Positions 8,901-15,812 of a stretch of 30,380 bases of DNA are shown piece after piece. Source of the stretch: TMP-86 sp031394735 (GTDB lineage Bacteria; Pseudomonadota; Gammaproteobacteria; Steroidobacterales; Steroidobacteraceae); contig JANMXI010000283.1 in NCBI GenBank assembly GCA_031394735.1, positions 1 through 30,380 of the forward strand. Direction: 5' to 3'. The position numbers were made by a program, and so were the translations under genes. Every line of letters begins with the position of its first letter. Position 1 is the stretch's first letter. Below the pieces are notes generated by a model. The model was not told the DNA's origin. It saw only the letters and a list, made by a program, of their open reading frames with translations, and ran no database searches.

Positions 8901-10425
8901 CATCGCCCATCGAGCCCACGGCCTCGCTTTCATCCTCGGCCAGAACGCGGATGATCTCATCGCGCTCCTCGGCGGAAACGTTGTACATCTTCTGAAACAA
9001 CGCCAGCGTGTCGCGGTCCATCGGCTCGGCGGCCAGCCGCGGGTCGATCAGATCCGTCTCCAGATAGCGCACGCCCTTCTTCAACCAGGTCTTGTAGGGA
9101 TGCCGGCTCTTGAGCAGTTCATCGACCCGCTTGGTGTCCATGAGTTCTGCGGTTTGCAAATCCAACGCGAGGATCTCGCCGGGTCCGAGTTTGCCTTTCT
9201 TGACCACGTCCTCAGGCTTGTAATCCCACACACCGGCCTCGGAGGCGATAGTGATGTGGCGATTCTTGGTGATGACCCAGCGCGCCGGCCGCAGTCCGTT
9301 GCGATCCAGCGTGCAGCAGGCATAGCGGCCATCGGTGAGCACCACGCCGGCCGGACCATCCCAGGGCTCCATATGCGTGGCGTAATACTCGTAAAAGGCT
9401 TTCAGATCCGGATCGATCATGTCCACGGTCTGCCAGGCCGGCGGGATCAGCAGGCGCATGGCGTGCATGGGATCCAGGCCGCCCATGAGCAGCAGTTCGA
9501 GCATGTTGTCGAGCGATTGCGAATCCGAGCCGCTTAAGGAAACCAACGGCAGGATGTCGTCGAGTTCGGGGAGCACCGGTGAGCGAAACAACGGACCGCG
9601 CGCCACGGCCCAATTGCGGTTGCCCTGCACGGTGTTGATCTCGCCGTTATGCGCGAGGTAGCGGAACGGATGCGCGAGGCGCCATTGCGGCAGCGTATTG
9701 GTGGAAAAGCGCTGGTGAAACACGGCCACGGAGGCTTCGATGCGCGGATCTTTCAGGTCGGTATAGAACTGCGCCAGGTACTGCGGCATGACCATGCCCT
9801 TGTAGACCAACGTGGTGGCTGACAAGGACGGCAGATAAAAGACCGGGTCGTCACTCTCGAGCGCCTTTTCGGTGCGGCGGCGCGCCAGAAACAGCCGGCG
9901 GTTGAAGGAGGCCTCGTCGATCTCCTCGGTGCAATTGACGAACACCTGCTCGATCAGCGGCAGGGTCTTCAGCGCTTCGCTGCCGCAGGCTGTTGCATCG
10001 ACATTCAGCGCACGGAAGCCCGCGACGGTCAGTTCTTCGCGGGCCAATTCCGCCGTCAAACGCTCCCGCGCGACCTGGGCCACGCTCGGATCCTGGCTCA
10101 AGAACAGATTGCCGGCAGCGAACAGTTTGGTCAGATTGAAGCCGCTGTCCTTGGCCACGGCTTTGAGAAAGTTGGTCGGTCGTTTCAACAGCAGGCCGCA
10201 ACCATCGCCGGTCTTGCCGTCGGCGGCGATGGCGCCGCGATGGGTCAGGCGGTTCAGGGAGCTGATAGCCGTCTGGATGACCCAGTGGGAGGCCTGGTCG
10301 TCGAGGCTCGCGATCAGACCGAAACCGCAGGAGTCACGCTCGTAAGCGCGGCGCACCAAGCCCCAATCCTGCGCACGCGCATCGACCCCTGCAACCTGCC
10401 CAACATTTGCAAACATGGAACCCAT
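5914..10425 (-). CDS. gltB: Glutamate synthase (NADPH) large subunit
   Basis: A 1503-aa alpha subunit that hydrolyses glutamine and adds the ammonia to 2-oxoglutarate. The amidotransferase domain begins at C33 in RDSCGFGLIASL; a propeptide of 32 residues would be removed to expose this catalytic cysteine. The central domain is followed by the FMN/synthase domain (VTPEYLINAEVLQIKVAQG, KPGEGGQLPGHKV, SVKLVAEPGVGTVAAGVAKA) and the 3Fe-4S ligands in CKYLRICHLNNCATG. The C-terminal GXGXG beta-helix carries repeated glycines (GGAGGRI-like turns such as GKGMAGGRIIIKPH). Full length with no frame break. Two Met codons (residues 1 and 4) compete as start; neither has a good ribosome site. First gene of gltB-gltD-ogt. 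Confidence 0.97.
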   Translation of the reverse strand: MGSMFANVGQVAGVDARAQDWGLVRRAYERDSCGFGLIASLDDQASHWVIQTAISSLNRLTHRGAIAADGKTGDGCGLLLKRPTNFLKAVAKDSGFNLTKLFAAGNLFLSQDPSVAQVARERLTAELAREELTVAGFRALNVDATACGSEALKTLPLIEQVFVNCTEEIDEASFNRRLFLARRRTEKALESDDPVFYLPSLSATTLVYKGMVMPQYLAQFYTDLKDPRIEASVAVFHQRFSTNTLPQWRLAHPFRYLAHNGEINTVQGNRNWAVARGPLFRSPVLPELDDILPLVSLSGSDSQSLDNMLELLLMGGLDPMHAMRLLIPPAWQTVDMIDPDLKAFYEYYATHMEPWDGPAGVVLTDGRYACCTLDRNGLRPARWVITKNRHITIASEAGVWDYKPEDVVKKGKLGPGEILALDLQTAELMDTKRVDELLKSRHPYKTWLKKGVRYLETDLIDPRLAAEPMDRDTLALFQKMYNVSAEERDEIIRVLAEDESEAVGSMGDDTPMPVLSKKARSLYDYFRQQFAQVTNPPIDSLRESIVMSLQTQIGPECNIFVPAPQHANQIVLNSPVLSQRKLRQIMGLTDAGITHEFLDLQYEEELDLKSAILRVCDRAEAAVREGKLVLLLSDRYLVRGKLPIHALLATGAVHSRLVQTGLRCKCNILVETGTARDAHHFACLIGYGATAIYPYLAYQTLFDLMRKGAVKMDADTRLELGRSYRRGIRKGLFKVMSKMGISTVASYRSAQLFEIVGLGDDIVNLCFPGTDSRIQGADFEDLQEDARYLAKRAWNPAQGVEQGGLLKYMHNGEYHMYNPDVIATLQAAVMTGDYERYKEFAALVNGRPVSCIRDLLAVNFTREPIPIEEVEPIEAILARFDSAGMSLGALSPEAHEALAIAMNRLGARSNSGEGGEDPVRYGTEKNSKIKQVASGRFGVTPEYLINAEVLQIKVAQGAKPGEGGQLPGHKVNEMIARLRFARPGVGLISPPPHHDIYSIEDLAQLIFDLKQVNPQALVSVKLVAEPGVGTVAAGVAKAYADLITVSGYDGGTGASPLSSIKYAGTPWELGLAETHQTLRANDLRHRVRLQTDGGLKSGLDVIKAALIGAESFGFGTAPMVALGCKYLRICHLNNCATGVATQHQILRTKYFIGLPEMVINYFKFVAQECRELMAQMGVRTIAEIIGHTDLLRVLPGETSKQRKLNLQPILANSGLVTDRPQYCIDPHNEPFDKGKLAESMVADMRKAIDGKSGGEFSYEVHNYHRSIGARLSGEIAKRWGNYGMSDAPIQVNLRGSVGQSFGVWNAGGLHLTLEGEANDFVGKGMAGGRIIIKPHANASFVARDTVIMGNTCLYGATGGTLFAAGTSGERFAVRNSGATAVIEGAGDHCCEYMTGGVVCVLGRTGVNFGAGFTGGFAYVLDMERDFVDRYNHELIDIHRVSPEGMESHVQHLRGLIAQHVAATGSVWGEQILNDFRSFIGKFWVVKPKAAAIDSLLENLRRAA

Positions 10426-10439
10426 AACGCACCGTGCCG

Positions 10440-10455
10440 TGCGGGGTTGCCCGCA
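10440..10455 (-). promoter_or_regulatory. Hairpin in the gltB leader
   Basis: TGCGGG and CCCGCA pair perfectly around a 4-nt loop, with the hairpin ending about 15 nt upstream of the gltB ATG. It sits where a ribosome site would be expected, and none is visible, so it could limit translation initiation. A T-rich stretch directly upstream on the minus strand (about 10457-10480) is where a promoter might lie, but I could not assign -35/-10 boxes with confidence. Confidence 0.3.
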
Positions 10456-10618
10456 TAGCCTAATAAAAACAATCGCTTAAAGTCGGTTCGTGCGCGTCGC
10501 TAAAGAGTCGCGCGTGGGGGTTGCGGGCTTACCGCTGCACCATAAACTATGGCTTCATAATACCCAGGTGGCGGGAACCGTCAATCGGCAAAATGGGCTC
10601 GAAGCCCCTCGTTGGGCC

Positions 10619-11050
10619 TCAGGCGCCGGCGATGTACCGTTGCAGCTGCTCGATTTCCTCGCGCTGCTCATCGATCACCGCCTTCACCAGATCGCCGATC
10701 GAGAGCACGCCGACTACCCGCGAATCGCTGACCACTGCAAGGTGGCGGATGTGCTTGTCGGTCATGATCTGCATGCAGCGATGCACCGTGTCGTCCGGCC
10801 GGACGGTGATAACAGGCGAGCTCATGATCTCGCCCACGGTGGTGTCGGCGGAGGAACGGCCTTTGAGAATGACCTTGCGGGCGTAGTCGCGCTCGGACAG
10901 CACGCCCAGCAACTCGGCCTCGTGCATCACCAATAAAGCACCCACATGCCATTGGGCCATCACGCCGATGGCGTGCAACACGGAGTCGTCGGATCTGACG
11001 GATAGAACCTGGCCGGACTTTTGCTCGAGCAGATGCTTGACGGTTTGCAT
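10619..11050 (-). CDS. CBS-domain pair protein
   Basis: A 143-aa protein made only of two CBS motifs. CBS1 runs at about residues 8-65 (VLSVRSDDSVLHAIGVM, then AELLGVLSERDYARKVILKG) and CBS2 at about 75-130 (SSPVITVRPDDTVHRCMQIM, then VVGVLSIGDLVKAVIDEQ). The SERDYARKV motif is typical of small stand-alone bacterial CBS proteins that bind adenine nucleotides (AMP, ATP, NAD-type ligands) in the cleft. No catalytic domain is fused, so it likely acts as a soluble energy- or nucleotide-responsive modulator of a partner I cannot name. The C-terminal helix (EQREEIEQLQRYIAG) is common in this family. It is divergent from oligopeptidase B with a 97-bp shared upstream region. Confidence 0.85.
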   Translation of the reverse strand: MQTVKHLLEQKSGQVLSVRSDDSVLHAIGVMAQWHVGALLVMHEAELLGVLSERDYARKVILKGRSSADTTVGEIMSSPVITVRPDDTVHRCMQIMTDKHIRHLAVVSDSRVVGVLSIGDLVKAVIDEQREEIEQLQRYIAGA

Positions 11051-11111
11051 AACTCCACACTCCCGTAACCTGCGTGCGTCCTGCGGCGTCGGACGCGCCG
11101 TTTGACACGAC

Positions 11112-11117
11112 TATACT
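11112..11117 (+). promoter_or_regulatory. Candidate -10 element for oligopeptidase B
   Basis: TATACT lies 30 bp upstream of the ATG at 11148. Its complement reads AGTATA, and an overlapping TATAGT can be read on the minus strand, so the same site could serve the divergent CBS gene. No good -35 hexamer is found at 16-18 bp; a TTGACA at 11102-11107 is too close to pair with it. Confidence 0.3.
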
Positions 11118-11147
11118 TGCGCTCTTTCTCGCCGGACGTCAATCGAC

Positions 11148-13262
11148 ATGCCATCAGCCAAAATCCCTCGTGCGCAGGGGGAAACCCCGCCGCCGCTCCC
11201 CTTGGCCGAGGAGCGGGAACAGTGGGTGGACTCACCGCACGGCAAGCGAGTCGACCCCTACTATTGGCTGCGGGACGATTCGCGCAAGGACCGAAAAGTG
11301 CGTGCTTTCCTGCGAGACCACAATCGCCATACCGCGCAGTGGTTCAAGGCACACGGAAATCGCGAGCGCGGGCTGTACCGGGAAATCATTGCGCGGTTGC
11401 AGCAGGAGGACAGCAGCGTCCCGTATTTCAAGAGTGGCTATTGGTATTACGCGCGGTATATGACCGGCAAGGAACATCCCCTGTACGCGCGCCGCGCCGG
11501 CTCCCTGGACGCCGCGGAACAGGTCATGCTGGACGTAAACGAGCTCGCCTCAGGTCACGGCTACTACGACATCGGCGCCATCGACGTGTCGCCGGATGCG
11601 CGATGGATGGCCTATTGTGAAGACAATGTCGGCCGGCGCGAATACACGCTTCGCCTGAAAGACCTGCACAGCGGCGAAACGCTGCCCACACAGATCCTCA
11701 ACATCGAAGCCGACCTGGCATGGCTGAACGACTCGGCCAGCCTCCTGTATATCGCCAAGGATCCGAAAACGCTGCTCGGCCTGTACGTCAAACGGCATCG
11801 TATCGGCGCGCCGGTGGATACCGATGAACTGGTGTTCGAGCAGACCGACGCCAGCTTTTACACCACGGTGACGAAGTCCAAATCCGACCGCTTCGTGTTC
11901 ATCGGCATGGAAAGCACCGTCGCCTCCGAATGGCGCTACGCGGAAGCAGGAGCGGCGGACGGCGCACTGCAGTTCCACACGGTGCAGCCGCAGCAGCGCG
12001 ACCATGAATATCAGATCGAGCATTGGGGTGAGGAATTCATCGTACGCACCAACTGGGAAGCACCGAACTTCCGTCTGATGCGTGTGCCGGTGCCCGCCGC
12101 GTCCGTCCGCACGCAATGGCGCGAGTTGCAGCCGCATCGCACCGACACGTTCATTCACGACTTCGAGGTGCTGGCGAATTTCATCGCCGTGTCGGAACGC
12201 TCCTCCGGCCTGCGCAAGATCCGGATCCTGCCGCTCCTGGAAAACTTAAGGGAGCTGCCCGCGCAGGAGTTTTTCATCGCCGCCGACGAAGCGGCGTACA
12301 CCATGACCCTCGGCACCAACCCGTCCATCGACTCCGACGTGCTGCGCTACGGCTACACCTCGCCGAAGACGCCACAAAGTGTGTTCGACTATGACCTTCG
12401 CACGCACCAACGCACCCTGATGAAACAGGAGAAAGTGCTCGGCGGTTTCGATGCGACGCGCTACGCCACCCAATTCATTCGCGCGCCGGGCCGCGACGGC
12501 AGCGCCATTCCGGTATCGCTCGTCTATCGCACGGACACACCACTGGACGGCACTGCACCACTGCTGCAATACGGCTACGGCGCGTATGGACATTCGCTGG
12601 ATCCGGGCTTTTCATCTTCCCGCTTGAGCCTGCTTGACCGCGGCTTCGTGTTCGCGCTGGCGCATGTACGCGGAGGACAGGAATTGGGACGCGCCTGGTA
12701 TGACACCGGGCGACTGCTCAACAAGAAAAATACCTTTAACGACTTCATCGACGTGACGCGGCATCTGGTGGCACTGAAGTTTGCAGCGAAGGACCGCGTC
12801 TTCGCCATGGGCGGCAGCGCCGGCGGCCTGCTGATGGGAGTGGTGGCGAATCTGGCGCCGCAGGACTATCGCGGCATCGTCGCGCAGGTTCCCTTCGTGG
12901 ACGTGGTGACCACCATGCTCGATGAGACCCTGCCCCTGACCACCAACGAATACGATGAATGGGGCAACCCGCAGGACAAGGCGCTATACGATTACATGCT
13001 GTCGTATTCGCCCTACGACAACCTCAAGACCCAGCACTATCCGGCGCTGTACGTCACCACCGGACTATGGGACAGCCAGGTCCAGTATTTCGAGCCGGCC
13101 AAATGGGTGGCGAAGCTTGCGAAGATGAAAACGGATTCACAGCCGCTGCTGCTGCATGTCGACATGAGCGCCGGACATGGCGGCAAATCAGGACGGTTCG
13201 AGCGTTACCGGGAGATCGCGCGCGAATATGCATTCGTGCTGAGCATCGCGGAAGGCCCATAA
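11148..13262 (+). CDS. ptrB: Oligopeptidase B (S9A serine peptidase)
   Basis: A 704-aa prolyl-oligopeptidase-family enzyme that cuts short peptides after Arg or Lys. The N-terminal stretch HGKRVDPYYWLRDD opens the fold, a seven-bladed beta-propeller covers about residues 80-420, and the alpha/beta-hydrolase domain holds the catalytic triad: S557 in MGGSAGGLLMG, D642 in GLWDSQVQYFEPAKW and H677 in GHGGKSGRF. The S1-shaping segments EWGNPQD and the YYWLRDD signature favour oligopeptidase B over prolyl oligopeptidase. No signal peptide, so probably cytosolic. Length is typical of the family (about 690-710). Single gene, divergent from the CBS-pair gene. Its 3' end faces a minus-strand terminator 12 bp away. 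Confidence 0.93.
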   Translation: MPSAKIPRAQGETPPPLPLAEEREQWVDSPHGKRVDPYYWLRDDSRKDRKVRAFLRDHNRHTAQWFKAHGNRERGLYREIIARLQQEDSSVPYFKSGYWYYARYMTGKEHPLYARRAGSLDAAEQVMLDVNELASGHGYYDIGAIDVSPDARWMAYCEDNVGRREYTLRLKDLHSGETLPTQILNIEADLAWLNDSASLLYIAKDPKTLLGLYVKRHRIGAPVDTDELVFEQTDASFYTTVTKSKSDRFVFIGMESTVASEWRYAEAGAADGALQFHTVQPQQRDHEYQIEHWGEEFIVRTNWEAPNFRLMRVPVPAASVRTQWRELQPHRTDTFIHDFEVLANFIAVSERSSGLRKIRILPLLENLRELPAQEFFIAADEAAYTMTLGTNPSIDSDVLRYGYTSPKTPQSVFDYDLRTHQRTLMKQEKVLGGFDATRYATQFIRAPGRDGSAIPVSLVYRTDTPLDGTAPLLQYGYGAYGHSLDPGFSSSRLSLLDRGFVFALAHVRGGQELGRAWYDTGRLLNKKNTFNDFIDVTRHLVALKFAAKDRVFAMGGSAGGLLMGVVANLAPQDYRGIVAQVPFVDVVTTMLDETLPLTTNEYDEWGNPQDKALYDYMLSYSPYDNLKTQHYPALYVTTGLWDSQVQYFEPAKWVAKLAKMKTDSQPLLLHVDMSAGHGGKSGRFERYREIAREYAFVLSIAEGP

Positions 13263-13273
13263 AGAGAACACTT

Positions 13274-13319
13274 AAAAAAGGCGTCGCGAATCTTAAAGGG
13301 GGGGTAGATTCGCGACGCC
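13274..13319 (-). terminator. Strong intrinsic terminator (minus strand)
   Basis: GGCGTCGCGAATCT (13280-13293) and AGATTCGCGACGCC (13306-13319) form a perfect 14-bp stem with a 12-nt loop. Read on the minus strand the stem is followed directly by six T (13274-13279). No T-run follows on the plus strand, so it is oriented to stop minus-strand transcription before it enters oligopeptidase B, although the stem could also help end the plus-strand ptrB mRNA. It lies about 230 bp beyond the SPOR lipoprotein stop. Confidence 0.85.
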
Positions 13320-13550
13320 AATATCAGACCCTAGGAGAAAACTCACGAGCGCGCAGACTGTGGCAGTTCACGCACTCGCAAGATGAATGAAGCAATCCTC
13401 GTGCCAGCTTAAGGATTTCTGGAAAATCAGGCCCTTAGCCGCGTGTGCGACGATAAAGGCCTGACGAGAATTGTCACAGGTGACGAAAACTGATCGCGAC
13501 ACGCGCGAACCACAGTGACGCGGTTCACGCTTCCGCGCTCACCCCTAACT

Positions 13551-14312
13551 CTAAGGCGCTACGACGATGCAGGCCTGAGACTTCGCCTTGAGGCTGGCGC
13601 AAACGGATTCCGCACGCGATTTCGTCAGACCCATGGCCTGCAGTCGATACACCGTGCCCTTGGGTCCCTGGCCGCTGACTACGCGATGACTCAAGGGCTT
13701 GAGCGCCGTGCCGTACTTAGATTGCAGAGACTTCCAGCCCTGCTCGGCTGCGGATTTCCCGGAACTGTAAGCGCCCAATTGCACCGCGTAGGTGCCGTGA
13801 TCGGATTTTGCAGGCGCTGCGTGTTTCGTACTCGTGTCATGCTTGGCGGGAGGCGCCGTCTTGGCGGACGCGACCGGATTCGCAGCAGGTTTGTCGACAG
13901 CGGCTGGCGTGCTTGCATCGACTGCGGGCGGCGTCAACGGCGTGCCGTCCGGGTTCGTCGCAGAACCTGCGGGGGCCTGCGCCAGCGAGAAATTCTCGAT
14001 GCGGATGCGCGCTTCCTCGGTCCACTTCCCTTGCGTGTATTGCTTGAGAAAAGCCTGATAGGCGTCGGGCGTATCGGCGTCGCGCGCCTTCTGCCAGTCG
14101 CGCTCTTCTTCCAGCTCCTTCACGCGCGCCTGCGCCTGTGCGGTGAAATCGCCGCTCGGGTATTTTTTGACGAATTGCTCAAAGGATTCCAGATCATTCG
14201 CGGTGCGCGCCTTGTCCCAATCGCTTTGCTGACGGCTGCAACCGGCAAGCGCCAGTATTGCGACGCACGACAGGCTCAACGCCCATTTCATCCCCGACGG
14301 TCTTGTTTTCAC
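13551..14312 (-). CDS. SPOR-domain lipoprotein with two W-x-KAR repeats
   Basis: A 253-aa envelope protein. Residues 8-25 are a lipoprotein signal (ALSLSCVAILALAGC) with C25 as the lipidated residue; the residues after it do not suggest inner-membrane retention. Two related segments follow, at about 31-67 (DWDKARTAN..FVKKYPSGDF) and 72-108 (DWQKARDAD..FLKQYTQGKW), resembling single helical-hairpin repeats. A Pro/Ala/Lys-rich linker spans 112-170. The C-terminal SPOR domain (172-252, starting GTYAVQLGAYSS) is the fold that binds denuded peptidoglycan glycans at division septa. Start GTG 14312 is chosen because AGGA lies 6 nt upstream; the GTG two codons earlier overlaps that site. Likely an outer-membrane lipoprotein acting at septal cell wall. 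Confidence 0.85.
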   Translation of the reverse strand: MKTRPSGMKWALSLSCVAILALAGCSRQQSDWDKARTANDLESFEQFVKKYPSGDFTAQAQARVKELEEERDWQKARDADTPDAYQAFLKQYTQGKWTEEARIRIENFSLAQAPAGSATNPDGTPLTPPAVDASTPAAVDKPAANPVASAKTAPPAKHDTSTKHAAPAKSDHGTYAVQLGAYSSGKSAAEQGWKSLQSKYGTALKPLSHRVVSGQGPKGTVYRLQAMGLTKSRAESVCASLKAKSQACIVVAP

Positions 14313-14451
14313 GCTCACTCCTGATGCAAATATCTTAAAACGGACGCCATTCTACTTAACTTTTGTCCCGGCATGTCGATGCCGCCAAGCACGTCACAGT
14401 ACGCGCGAATTGCGATGGGATAATGCGCCCCATGCTCAAAGAGGCGCACGC

Positions 14452-14877
14452 ATGACCCTACCGCAACGCAAACTGGATCTGACCGAGGTGGAGCGACGCT
14501 TCTTCAATCGCAGTTCCGGCACACCCACCGTGCTCGGCGCTTCGACCAGCTTCGTCGGCGATGTCCGCGGCACCGGCACCTTCGTGGTATATGGCGAGGT
14601 ACGCGGCGATGGTGACATTCACGGCAGCTTGAACCTGGCCGCATCGGCAAGCTGGCACGGCGATGTACATGCGCATCAGGCCGTCATCGCGGGCCACATT
14701 ACCGGCAGCCTCATCGTGGAGGGCAAGCTGGAGATCGGCTATACGGCCGTCATTCACGGCAAGGTCAGCGCCAGGTCCATTGCCATTGCAACCGGCGCCG
14801 TGATTGACGGCGAAATCGCCACCACGTCGGGTGCACCCATCGAACAATTCGACGAGAAACGAGCCGGCGGCGACTAG
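14452..14877 (+). CDS. Bactofilin (polymer-forming cytoskeletal protein)
   Basis: A 141-aa protein whose residues about 25-128 form the bactofilin right-handed beta-helix: regularly spaced turns such as SFVGDVRGTGTFVVYGEV, GDIHGSLNLAASASWHGDVH and IHGKVSARSIAIATGAVIDG. Bactofilins assemble into nucleotide-free, non-polar filaments at the membrane and scaffold cell-wall or appendage enzymes. The N-terminal tail is basic and the C-terminal tail short, as usual. ATG 14452 has GAGG 8 nt upstream; an in-frame upstream start exists but lies in sequence resembling promoter (GATAAT at 14419-14424). The partner is unknown; bactofilins often sit beside M23 peptidases, but none is seen here. A 108-bp gap separates it from the next gene. 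Confidence 0.88.
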   Translation: MTLPQRKLDLTEVERRFFNRSSGTPTVLGASTSFVGDVRGTGTFVVYGEVRGDGDIHGSLNLAASASWHGDVHAHQAVIAGHITGSLIVEGKLEIGYTAVIHGKVSARSIAIATGAVIDGEIATTSGAPIEQFDEKRAGGD

Positions 14878-14968
14878 CCGGCTGTTGTCGAATGGCGACA
14901 AAGCTGCTGCAGGTGTGCAGTGGCTCGCAAAGGTCCAAGCGTATTTCCGTTCACGTTCGCCTGTCCCC

Positions 14969-14974
14969 TACAAT
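14969..14974 (+). promoter_or_regulatory. Candidate -10 element before glycerophosphodiesterase
   Basis: TACAAT ends 11 bp before the ATG at 14986, so a transcript would have a leader of only about 5 nt. No Shine-Dalgarno sequence is present before this ATG, which is consistent with near-leaderless initiation. No convincing -35 element at normal spacing. Confidence 0.28.
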
Positions 14975-14985
14975 GCACAGGCCGC

Positions 14986-15810
14986 ATGAACGCCATTTCC
15001 TCAACTCCCGACAGCGACGCCTGTAAGGACGCCCGTAGCGGCGCCCACCCGGTCACCACGCCGCAGCGCATGCCGCAGCTCGTGGCTCATCGAGGCAATG
15101 CACGGGAATTTCCGGAAAACACCATCGCCTCGCTGCGCTCGGCCATCGACCTAGGACTGCACCACATCGAGTTCGACGTCCAGCTCTCGGCCGATGAAGT
15201 CCCGGTGGTGATTCACGATGACACGCTGATCAGGACCGCCGGACGGCCCGAATCGGTGTTCGAACTGGATGCAGCAGATCTTCTGCAGATTGAGGCCTCC
15301 GAGCGCACCCGGTTCGACGACCGCTTCAGCGACATTCACATCCCGTCGTTGGAACAGGTGACCGAACTTCTCGCAGCCCATCCACAGGTGACGGCCTTCG
15401 TCGAGATCAAGCGCGCCAGCCTGCACCAATTCAGCAGCGCCACGGTGGTCTCACGGGTGATGGAGCGATTGCGCCCGGTGCGGCAACAATGCGTCGTTGT
15501 ATCCTTCGATCTTGCCACCGTGCAAGCCGCCCGCCAGGCCGGAGCCGCTGCCGTCGGTTGGGTCCTGGACCAGTACGATGAACGGGCGCGCAGCAAATAC
15601 ACTGCGCTGCGCCCGGACTATCTGTTTTGCAATCATCTCAAGTTACCCAGGTCGACGGCGCGCCTGTGGCGCGGACCGTGGCGCTGGGTCGTCTACGAAA
15701 TCGAAACGGTGGCTGATGCGATGCGCTGCTGCGAACGCGGCGTCGAGTTCGTCGAAACCATGGCGGTTCGCTCACTGCTGCACGGCCTGCAAGCCATCTC
15801 GCACAGGTAA
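14986..15810 (+). CDS. Glycerophosphodiester phosphodiesterase
   Basis: A 274-aa TIM-barrel enzyme that hydrolyses deacylated phospholipids (glycerophosphodiesters) to glycerol-3-phosphate and an alcohol. The GDPD signature is complete: LVAHRGNAREFPENTIAS with the first catalytic His, HIEFDVQLSADEVPVVIHDD with the metal-binding Glu/Asp and second catalytic His, then FVEIKR. No signal peptide, so cytoplasmic (UgpQ-like rather than the periplasmic GlpQ). The N-terminal 27 residues before LVAHRG are not conserved in the family, and a later start at M29 (MPQLVAHRG) is possible. The stop is 2 nt from the glpD start. The product glycerol-3-phosphate is the substrate of the next gene, so the pair forms a direct two-step route. 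Confidence 0.9.
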   Translation: MNAISSTPDSDACKDARSGAHPVTTPQRMPQLVAHRGNAREFPENTIASLRSAIDLGLHHIEFDVQLSADEVPVVIHDDTLIRTAGRPESVFELDAADLLQIEASERTRFDDRFSDIHIPSLEQVTELLAAHPQVTAFVEIKRASLHQFSSATVVSRVMERLRPVRQQCVVVSFDLATVQAARQAGAAAVGWVLDQYDERARSKYTALRPDYLFCNHLKLPRSTARLWRGPWRWVVYEIETVADAMRCCERGVEFVETMAVRSLLHGLQAISHR

Positions 15811-15812
15811 CG

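Noticed and set aside
7444..9537. A 697-codon open frame on the plus strand
   Set aside because: It lies entirely antisense to gltB, which has all expected domains; long antisense frames are a by-product of GC-rich codon use.
11101..11107. TTGACA as a -35 box for oligopeptidase B
   Set aside because: It is only 4 bp from the TATACT candidate -10, far short of 16-18 bp, and no other -10 fits it well.
13324..13434. A minus-strand frame of about 36 codons with a CVNCH heme-type motif (CxxCH)
   Set aside because: It has no ATG or GTG start with a ribosome site, is bounded by stops on both sides and carries only the bare motif, so chance is the better explanation.
13474..13485. Palindrome GTCACAGGTGAC as a CRP/FNR-type operator
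   Set aside because: Half-site spacing is 2 bp, not the 6 or 4 bp of CRP or FNR sites, and no promoter was found beside it.
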